64,000 nucleotides of DNA from Parasphingorhabdus marina DSM 22363. GTDB lineage: Bacteria > Pseudomonadota > Alphaproteobacteria > Sphingomonadales > Sphingomonadaceae. Below, one piece after another: positions 1-8,289 of the stretch; position 1 is the first letter of the stretch; each line of letters begins with the position of its first letter. Both the position numbers and the translations under genes were made by a program. The notes beneath the pieces were generated by a model. That model did not search any database, was not told where the DNA came from, and saw only the letters and a list, made by a program, of their open reading frames with translations. Location of the stretch: assembly GCF_900128895.1 (NCBI RefSeq), contig NZ_FSQW01000002.1:992001-1056000 (forward strand). The letters are read 5' to 3'.

Positions 1-973
1 CGGAACGGCGCGGCGTGGCCCCGCTGGCCAGACGGACGGTCAAAGCCTGAATTTCAACAAGCACTGGTCTGGTGCCTTCCAGAGCCGGAAACACAGTTGC
101 CCCCGTCACTTCTTCGCTACGGTCCGTCAGGAACAGAGCCGAAGGATTTTGCACCTCGGTCAGGCCCTTCTCTTCCATCGCAAAAACGCCGATTTCATCC
201 GTCCCGCCAAAGCGGTTCTTGATCGACCGCAGGATCCGGTACTGGTGGCTGCGCTCCCCTTCAAAACTCATGACGGTATCGACCATATGTTCGAGGACCC
301 TCGGACCCGCGATATTGCCATCTTTGGTGACATGTCCCACCAGCATCAGCATCGTGCCATGCTCCTTGGCGAACTTGATCAGCTCCTGTGCTGATGCACG
401 AACCTGACTGACAGTTCCGGGTGCGCCTTCGATGAGATCGCTGTGCATGGTTTGAATGGAGTCAATGACGACAAAATCAGGCGCATCGGTTCGCAGGGTC
501 GTGAGAATATCGCGAACCGAAGTCGCCGATGCCAGCTGGACCGGGGACTTCCCCAGTCCGAGCCGCCGCGCGCGCAAACGCACCTGATCGGCCGCTTCCT
601 CTCCCGAAATATAGGCCACCGACAGACCCAGATCCGCGAGACGAGCGGAAACCTGCAGCAGGAGGGTCGATTTACCGATTCCGGGATCCCCGCCCATGAG
701 CGTCGCGGAACCCGCAACCAGGCCGCCGCCGACCGCCCGGTCAAATTCCGCAATGCCGGTTTGCTTGCGGTCAGGCAGGGCAATATCGCTGTCCAGTCCG
801 ACAAGCCGCACCGCGCGCCCGCCTGTCTGCAAATTATGCTTGGCGGCAAATACGGTTTCTCCCGCTTCTTCGGTGAGCGTGTTCCATTCTCCGCAATCGG
901 GACATTGCCCCTGCCACCGATGGGAAATCGACCCGCAATCCTGACAGACATATTTCTTTTTCGCCTTGGCCAT
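1..973 (-). CDS. radA: DNA repair protein RadA, C-terminal part cut by window edge
   Basis: RadA is a RecA-like ATPase that helps process branched recombination intermediates. About 324 codons are visible from the start at 973, and the end lies outside the window. Residues 10-27 form the N-terminal zinc finger (CQDCG, then CPDC). A Walker A motif, GGDPGIGKST, follows near residue 95, and the RadA-specific KNRFG motif (KNRFGGTDEIG) is present. The Lon-protease-like C-terminal domain must lie beyond position 1. The start was chosen because MAKAKKKYVC is the usual RadA beginning. The gene diverges from the patatin gene across a 91-bp gap that must hold both promoters. The family is not in doubt. 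Confidence 0.95.
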   Translation of the reverse strand, partial: MAKAKKKYVCQDCGSISHRWQGQCPDCGEWNTLTEEAGETVFAAKHNLQTGGRAVRLVGLDSDIALPDRKQTGIAEFDRAVGGGLVAGSATLMGGDPGIGKSTLLLQVSARLADLGLSVAYISGEEAADQVRLRARRLGLGKSPVQLASATSVRDILTTLRTDAPDFVVIDSIQTMHSDLIEGAPGTVSQVRASAQELIKFAKEHGTMLMLVGHVTKDGNIAGPRVLEHMVDTVMSFEGERSHQYRILRSIKNRFGGTDEIGVFAMEEKGLTEVQNPSALFLTDRSEEVTGATVFPALEGTRPVLVEIQALTVRLASGATPRRS

Positions 974-1064
974 GGCTTTCACTTACCAGAACAAACAAGG
1001 AACGCCAGAATTTTCTGACCAATCCCACTTGCACCGCCCTGCCCTTGCTGTAGGCACGTGATTC

Positions 1065-3422
1065 ATGCGTCAAAAAGAATTGCGACTGGCCCTGATATGC
1101 TATGGCGGCGTAAGCCTCGCCATCTACATGCACGGGATCACCAAGGAAATCTGGAAGCTTGCCCAGGCCAGCCGGGATTTTCATGATGGCACACGCAATG
1201 ACCAGTGCAGTCGCGGCATCTATTTCGACATGTTTGAATGGATGGAACAGGAAACCGGCATCCGGCTGAGGGTTCTCCCCGATATTATTGCCGGCGCCAG
1301 TGCCGGCGGGATAAACGGGATCTTCCTCTCGCAGGCCATCATTTCCGGTCAGTCGCTGGAACCGCTCACCGACATGTGGCTCGATACGGCAGATGTTGAT
1401 CGCCTGCTCGACCCCGATGCCCGTCCGCTGTCCCGCTTTTCCAAATTCTGGGCAGAACCGATTGCCTGGCTGGCCCTCGGTCGCAAAGGTGGTGCGGTCG
1501 AACAGACTGTTTCCAAGGAAGCCCGCGAAGAAGTCAAGATGAAGCTGTCCCGTTTCGTCCGCGCCCGGTGGTTCGCTCCACCCTTTGGCGGGAAAGTCTT
1601 CTCGACGCTCATCTTCGATGCACTGGAGGCCATGACCAAAAGCGAAGCAGGTCCGCGCCTGCTGCCCCCGGAACAACCGCTGGATTTGTTCGTGACCGTC
1701 ACCGATTTCGTCGGCCATCCGGAAAAATTGCAACTCAACAGTCCGCCGGAAGCGCTGGAAATGGAGCACCGGATCACCATCGGTTTTTCCACTCGCGGAC
1801 AAAAAAGCAGGAATGTTGCCGACCCCGCCGAGCTGGTGTTCTCCGGCCGCGCCACCGCCAGTTTTCCGGGGGCCTTCCCGCCTTTTACCGTGGCGGAACT
1901 GGACGAGGTGCTGAAAGACAAGGGCTATGTCTGGTCCGGTCGCAAGAATTTCCTTCGGCGCGTGCTTCCCAATCAGAGCCGCACCGGTACCGCCGAAGAT
2001 ACCATCCTGATCGACGGGTCCGTGCTGGCGAACGCGCCTTTTGCACAGGCCATTGAGGCCTTGAAAAACCGCCCGGCCAAACGTGAAATCGACCGGCGCT
2101 TTGTCTATATCGATCCGCGTCCCGATCTTGATGTCGCCAAGAGCGACAAGGCGATGCAGCGGTTGCAGGCCGCCCAGGACGAAGAGAATGAAAGTCTGCC
2201 CGGTTTCTTCTCCACGATATTCGGAGCGATATCCAATATTCCCCGCGAGCAACCGATCCGGGACAATCTCGATGATATCGCACGGCGATCAAACCGGATC
2301 ATCCAGATGCGACTGATCACCGACAATCTGCGTGGCGAGGTCGAGCAAATCGTCGAGGGCCTGTTTGGGCGCACGCTGTTTCTGGACCGGCCAACAGCCA
2401 GCCGCCTCGCGACATGGCGACGCAAATCCCGCGACAAGGCGGCGAAGCTCTCCGGCTTTTCCTATAGCGCCTATGGGCACCTGAAGCTGACCACCATTGT
2501 CGAGGAAATCGTGCAAACTGTCCGCCGGGCCAGAAATGAACCGCTGGCACAGAACCAGCAGGCTCTGCGGGATATCCTGTGGAGCGAGCTCCACAAACGC
2601 GGTCTGGAAAATGTCGGCAAGAAAGCCGGAGCGGGTCCGTCAAAATCGGCCATTGATTTCTTTCGCGAACAGGATCTGGGCTACCGGATTCGGCGTCTGC
2701 GGTTCCTTGCCCGACGCCTGGCCGAGGATCTGGATGACTGTGCACCGGAAGATTACGTCGCGATCGAGAAGATGCACGATGTGATCTACGACTGCCTCGC
2801 CATCTACATCGAGCGCGAAACGGTGGACTATCTCGGCGAGGATTTTGCGGCGCTGGCGGCTCAGGCAGATACCATGCCTGCAGCCATGCTCGACGGGCTG
2901 GCCAGCGCACGGGATCTGACCTCTGCGGATGCCACGGTCGACCAGAGACTGGCCGAGGCCCTGATCGGCCTGCCGAAAAAGGAAAAGCGTTCCATGCTTC
3001 TGGCGTTCCTGGGCTTCCCATTCTACGACATCGCCACCCTGCCCCTGCTCCAGGGCGAAGGACTGGATGAATTTGATCCGATCAAGGTCGACCGGATTTC
3101 ACCGGAAGATGCGAAAGCCATTCGCAAGGGAGGTGTCGCAGCGACATTAAAAGGCATAGAATTCAATAACTTCGGTGCGTTTTTTAGCCGAAGCTATCGC
3201 GAGAATGACTATCTCTGGGGCCGATTGCACGGGGCGGAACGGATGATTGATATCATGTTGTCGACCGTGCCGGAAGGCAAGCGGCCCGATGCGCAAATGA
3301 CCCTGGAATTCAAAAAGACGATCTTTCGCAAGATTGTCGATGAGGAAGAAAAACGGCTGACCACCATTGGTCCGCTATTCACTTCCCTCCGCAAGGAAAT
3401 CGCCCGCGCCATCCCGGTCTGA
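1065..3422 (+). CDS. Patatin-like phospholipase with DUF3376-type C-terminus
   Basis: A 785-residue cytoplasmic-looking lipid acyl hydrolase of the patatin family. The oxyanion-loop region CYGGVSLAIYMHG opens the protein, the nucleophile elbow GASAGG places the catalytic serine at residue 79, and the dyad aspartate is in LIDGSVLANAPF near residue 317. The remaining ~450 residues are helical and charged, as in the long bacterial patatins carrying DUF3376. I see no signal peptide or membrane segment. The gene stands alone and is convergent with the following metallo-hydrolase. Substrate is unknown; phospholipid or lysophospholipid is the usual family activity. Confidence 0.85.
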   Translation: MRQKELRLALICYGGVSLAIYMHGITKEIWKLAQASRDFHDGTRNDQCSRGIYFDMFEWMEQETGIRLRVLPDIIAGASAGGINGIFLSQAIISGQSLEPLTDMWLDTADVDRLLDPDARPLSRFSKFWAEPIAWLALGRKGGAVEQTVSKEAREEVKMKLSRFVRARWFAPPFGGKVFSTLIFDALEAMTKSEAGPRLLPPEQPLDLFVTVTDFVGHPEKLQLNSPPEALEMEHRITIGFSTRGQKSRNVADPAELVFSGRATASFPGAFPPFTVAELDEVLKDKGYVWSGRKNFLRRVLPNQSRTGTAEDTILIDGSVLANAPFAQAIEALKNRPAKREIDRRFVYIDPRPDLDVAKSDKAMQRLQAAQDEENESLPGFFSTIFGAISNIPREQPIRDNLDDIARRSNRIIQMRLITDNLRGEVEQIVEGLFGRTLFLDRPTASRLATWRRKSRDKAAKLSGFSYSAYGHLKLTTIVEEIVQTVRRARNEPLAQNQQALRDILWSELHKRGLENVGKKAGAGPSKSAIDFFREQDLGYRIRRLRFLARRLAEDLDDCAPEDYVAIEKMHDVIYDCLAIYIERETVDYLGEDFAALAAQADTMPAAMLDGLASARDLTSADATVDQRLAEALIGLPKKEKRSMLLAFLGFPFYDIATLPLLQGEGLDEFDPIKVDRISPEDAKAIRKGGVAATLKGIEFNNFGAFFSRSYRENDYLWGRLHGAERMIDIMLSTVPEGKRPDAQMTLEFKKTIFRKIVDEEEKRLTTIGPLFTSLRKEIARAIPV

Positions 3423-3445
3423 TTCCTCCAGGAGCTCCGGACAAG

Positions 3446-4393
3446 CTAGTCGTGATGACTCTCGTCATGCGGCGGCAATTCCAGACTTTTGAAAACCGCT
3501 TCCACAAACGCGTCGCCCTTGATGAACGCCTTGGGATTGGTGTCCCATTTGGCCGCGGGTTTCATCGCCTGGATCTCTTCCAGGCTCTTGCCCTCGGCCA
3601 TGGCAGATTCCACCGCGCCAATCACCGTCTTCACCATGTCGCGATATTCCGCGAGATCGGCCTTGGTCGCCATCGGCCCGTGACCCGGGATGACCTTGGT
3701 ATTTTCATCGCCCATCTTGAGCGCCTTTTCAGCCGCAGCAAGCACCCCGCGGGCATTGCCACCGCTATTCAAATCGATAAAAGGCAAGGTGACCTTGTTG
3801 AAATACAGATCCCCCATGTGCAGCACATTGGCTTTCTTCCAGAAGATGATGCTGTCGCCATCGGTATGGGCATGGCGCATGTGCTTCACATGCACTTCAT
3901 CGCCATTGAGATGGAGCTTGAGACCGTCATGATAGGTCACCACCGGTAGCGCTTCTTTCGGAGACGCAGGATCATTGCCCCGACCGGTCTTCTGAATCCC
4001 CAGCATGCGTTCCCGGACATGATCATGTGCCATGATCAGCGCACCAGCCTTGCCAAAATTCTCGTTGCCGCCCGTGTGATCGCCATGCCAGTGCGTGTTG
4101 ATCAGATATTTGACCGGATCCGCCCCAAGCGCCGCAACCGCCGCCTGGATTTTGGGTGTCAGTGGCGCGAACTGGTCGTCAATAAGCACGGTGCCATCCG
4201 GTCCGTAAGACACGCCGATATTGCCGCCCGCACCGAACATCACCGCCACGCCATCTGCCAGTTGTTCGGTCTTGATCTCGACGCCGGCAAACCGGTCTGT
4301 CTCCTGGGCATTGCTCTGGGCGCAGCCGGACAATGCCAGCGGGGTTGCAGCCAAAAGAGCGGCGGCGAGCGTGCGGGAACGGATCATATTCAT
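3446..4393 (-). CDS. Metallo-beta-lactamase fold hydrolase, lipoprotein
   Basis: A 315-residue MBL-fold hydrolase. The N-terminal signal ends in a lipobox (LALSGC), so the mature protein is probably a lipid-anchored periplasmic or outer-membrane protein. The zinc motif is THWHGDHTGGN, with further ligands in the HTDGDS and PGHGP segments. The reading frame stays open 54 bases upstream of the chosen start. I use the ATG at 4393 because CAGGAG sits about 8 bases before it and it gives a clean signal peptide. The fold resembles the periplasmic MBL proteins of the quinoprotein-relay (SoxH-like) or subclass B3-like groups. No specific substrate can be named. It lies 40 bases downstream of the DUF6445-like gene on the same strand. 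Confidence 0.8.
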   Translation of the reverse strand: MNMIRSRTLAAALLAATPLALSGCAQSNAQETDRFAGVEIKTEQLADGVAVMFGAGGNIGVSYGPDGTVLIDDQFAPLTPKIQAAVAALGADPVKYLINTHWHGDHTGGNENFGKAGALIMAHDHVRERMLGIQKTGRGNDPASPKEALPVVTYHDGLKLHLNGDEVHVKHMRHAHTDGDSIIFWKKANVLHMGDLYFNKVTLPFIDLNSGGNARGVLAAAEKALKMGDENTKVIPGHGPMATKADLAEYRDMVKTVIGAVESAMAEGKSLEEIQAMKPAAKWDTNPKAFIKGDAFVEAVFKSLELPPHDESHHD

Positions 4394-4433
4394 CGACAGT
4401 CTCCTGAAAAGTCTGCAACCACCTAACAGACAA

Positions 4434-5042
4434 TCATCCTTTTGCAAAAAACATCAGCTGTACCAGCCGACCCTCCTCGGGCGTTTTCCCGAAAGCCTTG
4501 CCGCTATTGTGGAACAGCCACGGGCTGAACAGGATCAGCCGGTTGAACCGCATGGGCACGGTCATCACCCTGGTCCATTGCGCCGATCGGTTGGTATCCT
4601 TGTTCACCACGTCTTCGATCAGATCATTGATATCCGTGTAGCCGGCTTTCTGGATGGCCGGCAGATCGGTGGGCACCCGTTCCAGCCCGGTGCGCTTGTG
4701 GCGGAAAAACTCCGTCCCGCCTTTGCAATCTTCGGGCAGGGAAAGATACAGGATCCCGGAATAGAAAGCCGGATCAATATGCACCCCGCTGCGCCCCTTG
4801 TCCCCTGAAAGCGTCACGCGGCAGTGCATGTGGCTGGTATTCTCTGCAGCCTTTACCGGCGCGTTGATCATCTTGCCGATACGTTCGTTGAGCCCCTCCA
4901 CGACCAAAGGCTCGGTCGAAATATGCCCCGGATAATTGCCATGCTTGTTGTCCGGGTCATAATCGAGCTCCAGAGCCACTCTCCGGGCAGCCATCGGATC
5001 GGCGAGGAAATCATCAATCACAAGGAGCGAAGGCAGCATCAT
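4434..5042 (-). CDS. DUF6445-like protein, candidate 2-oxoglutarate/Fe(II) oxygenase
   Basis: A 202-residue soluble protein resembling DUF6445. It has the layout of a 2-oxoglutarate/Fe(II) dioxygenase core: an HxD pair in GVHIDPAFYSG (His88, Asp90), a distal His in PWLFHNSGKAFG, and an Arg in EEGRLVQLMFF near the end that could bind the co-substrate carboxylate. No close functional relative can be named from sequence alone. Two consecutive ATG codons begin it, at 5042 and 5039; either could be used. The next gene on the same strand is the MBL lipoprotein, 40 bases on, so co-transcription is possible. Confidence 0.6.
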   Translation of the reverse strand: MMLPSLLVIDDFLADPMAARRVALELDYDPDNKHGNYPGHISTEPLVVEGLNERIGKMINAPVKAAENTSHMHCRVTLSGDKGRSGVHIDPAFYSGILYLSLPEDCKGGTEFFRHKRTGLERVPTDLPAIQKAGYTDINDLIEDVVNKDTNRSAQWTRVMTVPMRFNRLILFSPWLFHNSGKAFGKTPEEGRLVQLMFFAKG

Positions 5043-5056
5043 CTGGCCATCCCCAG

Positions 5057-5145
5057 GGTGACAAAGGTGACAGTGTGTAACCCTGCCAGGTCAGGCTGCA
5101 TGCATATGATTTCAGCCGTTTTCTGGCCAGAGTACCAAGGTGACA
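5057..5145. repeat. Three GGTGACA heptamers in a 178-bp intergenic gap
   Basis: GGTGACA occurs at 5057-5063, 5066-5072 and 5139-5145, the first two separated by only two bases. No gene is convincing here; an open frame on the minus strand between 5039 and 5239 looks random. The heptamers could be a degenerate dispersed repeat or a protein-binding site. Function unknown. Confidence 0.35.
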
Positions 5146-5220
5146 CATTGGCGAAATTTTCGATGTCCGGGCGCTTTGTCATCGCGCAGGAACATAAGCC
5201 AGACCGGCAAGGTAGGACAG

Positions 5221-5859
5221 TCATTTCTCCGCGGGCCATCGCGTCGCCACCAGGCTATCCCGTTTTCCGATGCGGTTGAGCCAGTGGCGAAGCGGCAGCA
5301 ACTGGCCGATCAGATTATCCCCTTCCGGCGTCAGTTGCACCGGGCGGGTGACGCAATAGACAAAGATATCCGCCAGCGTGAAATCCGGACCAGCGAAATG
5401 TGGAGAATGTTCGATCCGTTCGCACACCACTCCCAGATGATGCGCGATTTCTGGCAGCGCGGCTTCAATAATGTCCGACCGCAGCGGCGTGTGGAGATGG
5501 TGATGCGCGAGATAGGGCATGATCAGGCCATGCTCGAAGACCGGAAACAGATAATTATTGGCAATCGCAATCCAGCGATCCATTTCCACACGGGTTTTCG
5601 CATCATCCGGCTGGAGCGCCCCGCCATGATGTGCATTGTCGATATATTGCGCAATCGCGACGCTTTCGAACAGGTTGAGCCCGTCAATCTCGACGGTCGG
5701 CACTTTCCCGAACGGATGGCGGCGCAAGTTTTCCGGTGATTGCGCAGGTGTCGCCGTTATCCCCCAGCTGACGCCCGCCTCCTCCGCCACCGTCTGCACG
5801 ATACGGGTGTAGGTCGAAATGACGGTGCCGTGGATATGGAGATGCGGTTTTTTTCCCAT
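5221..5859 (-). CDS. Glutathione S-transferase family protein
   Basis: A 212-residue GST. Residues ~6-85 form the thioredoxin-fold domain, with the cis-proline loop KVPTVEIDG and the glutathione-binding ES pair in NLFESVAIAQYID. The all-helical C-terminal domain follows and contains the N-capping-box-type segment FTLADIFVYC. The N-terminal active-site position holds HGTVISTYTRIV, so Ser or Thr rather than Tyr is the likely catalytic residue. It probably conjugates or reduces electrophiles in the cytoplasm. It is a stand-alone gene and its substrate is unknown. Confidence 0.85.
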   Translation of the reverse strand: MGKKPHLHIHGTVISTYTRIVQTVAEEAGVSWGITATPAQSPENLRRHPFGKVPTVEIDGLNLFESVAIAQYIDNAHHGGALQPDDAKTRVEMDRWIAIANNYLFPVFEHGLIMPYLAHHHLHTPLRSDIIEAALPEIAHHLGVVCERIEHSPHFAGPDFTLADIFVYCVTRPVQLTPEGDNLIGQLLPLRHWLNRIGKRDSLVATRWPAEK

Positions 5860-6120
5860 TGCGCAGAATGGTATTCGACATTCCGATCGGACGCAATTGG
5901 ATGCCCGCTACAGTCACAAAACCGGACATGAAAATTTCCCGCTATGGCCGTTCTCGCGCGATCCAGTTTCGCAATTTGCGCGTAGTGATATTGAGCGACA
6001 TAATCGAGTTAAGCACGACATGTTTCATTTCCCAATAACTGACGCAATGTTGTTCACTGGCGCCGCCCCATTCGTCTCAACGCGTGATTTGACAAGATTT
6101 TTTGAAACCGGATTTTGAGA

Positions 6121-6723
6121 ATGAAAGCAGACTATGACAATATACTTTCGGCATCAAGTCCACGTATGGGAAATCGATTCACGCGATGGCTGGGACGCTT
6201 TATATTGCGGTGTATCGGTTGGAAAATGGTCGGAAAGCTACCGTCGGAAAAAAAGCTGATCATCGTCGGCATGCCGCATACATCCAACTGGGATTTCATA
6301 CTTGCCATGGCATGCATGCAATCCGTGGGACTCAAAGTTTCGTTCATGATGAAAAGAGAAGCCTTTCGCTGGCCGCTCGGCACCATCTTCAAATATTTAG
6401 GTGGAGTGCCGATTGACCGTTCGAGGCAAAGAAATGTGACATCTCAAATGGTGAACTGGTTTGATCGTAACGAAAATGTCTGGTTGGGGCTCACGCCGGA
6501 AGGAACGCGCAGCAAAGTGCGCGCATATAAAAAGGGGTACTTGCGGATCTCAAAGGCTGCGGGCGTACCGATCGCATTGATCGGAATCGACGCGCGGTCA
6601 AAAGAGGTCGTCCTGCATGAACAGATTTGGGAATATACAGGCACGAACAATGATGAAGACAATGCAGCCATAAAGAGCTTTGTGGATGCAAATTTCTTTG
6701 GAATTAACCCGAAAAATCAATAG
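6121..6723 (+). CDS. Lysophospholipid acyltransferase family protein
   Basis: A 200-residue PlsC-like acyltransferase. The catalytic HxxxxD box is HTSNWD (His53-Asp58), followed by the acceptor-site motif GGVPIDRS and TPEGTRS, which are family motifs III and II in the usual order. It likely acylates a lysophospholipid or another alcohol at the inner membrane. The start is the ATG at 6121; a TTG six bases upstream is possible but weaker. Base composition is visibly more AT-rich than the neighbours, which may indicate different ancestry. The 260 bases upstream hold no gene that I can support. Confidence 0.82.
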   Translation: MKADYDNILSASSPRMGNRFTRWLGRFILRCIGWKMVGKLPSEKKLIIVGMPHTSNWDFILAMACMQSVGLKVSFMMKREAFRWPLGTIFKYLGGVPIDRSRQRNVTSQMVNWFDRNENVWLGLTPEGTRSKVRAYKKGYLRISKAAGVPIALIGIDARSKEVVLHEQIWEYTGTNNDEDNAAIKSFVDANFFGINPKNQ

Positions 6724-6814
6724 CAAAGGTTTGAACATCGGCTGGCAGCCAAAGCGCCTGTATCCGTATTGGTCGCCAAAGCGGATTTGACAGATTTGAC
6801 AATATAGTCCCATT

Positions 6815-6832
6815 TGAGACATATATGTCTCA
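6815..6832. promoter_or_regulatory. Perfect 18-bp palindrome at tetR start, likely operator
   Basis: TGAGACATATATGTCTCA is a perfect inverted repeat that ends on the first base of the regulator's ATG. A TTGACA at 6796-6801 places a -10-like ACATAT about 17 bases on, inside the palindrome. A TetR dimer bound here would cover the promoter and the start codon. This implies autorepression and a nearly leaderless transcript (inference). Confidence 0.6.
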
Positions 6833-7398
6833 TGAAAAACATGATTCGCCCATCTGCCGAACAATCCGTCATTGCTGCGGGATTTGATCTGCTCAACGAA
6901 AACCCCAAGGCATCGCTGGCGGAAATTGCCAGCCATGCCGGGGTGGGCCGTGCCACTCTGCACCGCCATTTTTCCGGCCGTGAAGATCTGATCCGGGCGA
7001 TGGCGTGGACCGCCATTCGTGAAATGGATCAGGCTGTGGAGGCCGCCTGTTCGGAGTCGCCTTCTTACTCCGATGCCATCCGCCAGATGCTGGGTGCGCT
7101 GATCCCGCTGGGTGATCGCTACCAGTTTCTTTTGCGCGAACCGGTCGAGGACCATGCCGATATCGCCGCAGAGTTCCAAAAACAGCAACATGAAATGCGC
7201 GAGTTGGTGGATGCGGCCAAGAATGAGGGGTTGTTTGATACGGCGGTACCCACCGACTGGATCACACGCAGTTTTGACAACATTTTATACGCGGCATGGG
7301 AGAGCGTGATGGCAGAGGAAACAACACCGTCGCAGGCCACGACCCTCGCCTGGCAAACACTTGTTCACGGACTGGGAGCAAATAAAAATGGACAATGA
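6832..7398 (+). CDS. TetR family transcriptional regulator
   Basis: A 188-residue TetR-type repressor. The N-terminal helix-turn-helix is ASLAEIASHAGVGRATLHRHF (about residues 25-45), and the C-terminal two-thirds is a helical ligand-binding domain. The start is ATG 6832, or ATG 6841 three codons later; a perfect palindrome abuts it. The last 11 bases overlap the start of the sterol-desaturase-type hydroxylase, so the two genes form an operon and the hydroxylase is the obvious target. The ligand is unknown, perhaps a lipid given the partner. Confidence 0.88.
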   Translation: MKNMIRPSAEQSVIAAGFDLLNENPKASLAEIASHAGVGRATLHRHFSGREDLIRAMAWTAIREMDQAVEAACSESPSYSDAIRQMLGALIPLGDRYQFLLREPVEDHADIAAEFQKQQHEMRELVDAAKNEGLFDTAVPTDWITRSFDNILYAAWESVMAEETTPSQATTLAWQTLVHGLGANKNGQ

Positions 7399-8257
7399 TC
7401 CTATCATGAAACTGGCTTATTCACTGGAGGACGGCTTCTTCCTGATCGGGATCGCCATGCTCGCGATCGAGATGGCGAAATCCCTGTTTTCGGGGAGATT
7501 CAAGGGCCGAAAGCTACTGGACATCCTTGCCAGCATATCCACACAGATACCCTCGATTCTCGCCGAAACTTTCCTGCTGTCTTTCGTATATGCCGGGTTT
7601 GTTCTGCTCAGCGACAATTTCATCAGCTGGACATTGCCGGTCAATATCTGGACCATATTGGCGGTGCTCCTGGCGGCTGATTTTGTATATTACTGGGAAC
7701 ATCGTATAGCACATGAAGTCCGCCTTTTCTGGACCCAGCATGCGGTTCATCATTCATCCCGTGAAATGAATATCGCCGTCGCGATCCGGTTCGGGTCACT
7801 GGAGGGGGTCATTTCTGCCATCCTCCACTTGCCACTGATATTGATTGGATTCCCGGCAGAACTGGTCTTTTTCGGCATCATCGCGGTGCTCGCCTATCAG
7901 GTGTGGATTCATACCGAACTGATAGGCAAGCTGCCTGTTCTGGACAGTTTCCTCAACACGCCCGCCAACCATCGCGTCCACCATGGCTGCGACGACAAAT
8001 ATATCGACACCAATTATGGCGGCATCCTGATTGTCTGGGACCGACTATTCGGGACCTACCAGCGTGAAGAAGAAACACCAAACTATGGTCTGAAACGGGA
8101 TTTCCAAAGCGTCAATCCACTGGTCGTATGGTTTTCCGAACTGCCGCAATTCTTCCGCGATATTGCCGGCGCCCGGTCATGGCGGGATGCGCTGATGTTC
8201 GTTTTTGGGCCGCCGGGATGGAAACCGAATGCAGAAAATCTCTCACAGCGCGATTGA
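7388..8257 (+). CDS. Sterol desaturase / fatty acid hydroxylase family protein
   Basis: A 289-residue integral membrane di-iron oxygenase. It has four or so hydrophobic helices and the three histidine clusters of the family: HRIAH, HAVHHSS and NHRVHHG. These enzymes hydroxylate or desaturate lipids, carotenoids or sterol-like substrates in the inner membrane. The start at 7388 lies inside the end of tetR (11-base overlap, different frame), which indicates translational coupling and control by that repressor. The exact substrate cannot be read from the sequence. Confidence 0.85.
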   Translation: MDNDPIMKLAYSLEDGFFLIGIAMLAIEMAKSLFSGRFKGRKLLDILASISTQIPSILAETFLLSFVYAGFVLLSDNFISWTLPVNIWTILAVLLAADFVYYWEHRIAHEVRLFWTQHAVHHSSREMNIAVAIRFGSLEGVISAILHLPLILIGFPAELVFFGIIAVLAYQVWIHTELIGKLPVLDSFLNTPANHRVHHGCDDKYIDTNYGGILIVWDRLFGTYQREEETPNYGLKRDFQSVNPLVVWFSELPQFFRDIAGARSWRDALMFVFGPPGWKPNAENLSQRD

Positions 8258-8289
8258 AGCCATTGAAGAGATAGGGGACAACACCCGCT

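Noticed and set aside
834-2252. Long antisense open frame opposite the patatin gene
   Set aside because: Its frame is antisense to clear patatin and radA coding and shows no family motif; codon bias of the real gene keeps stops rare on the other strand.
5039-5239. Minus-strand small ORF in the DUF6445-GST gap
   Set aside because: It crosses the GGTGACA repeats and has no ribosome-binding site or recognised motif.
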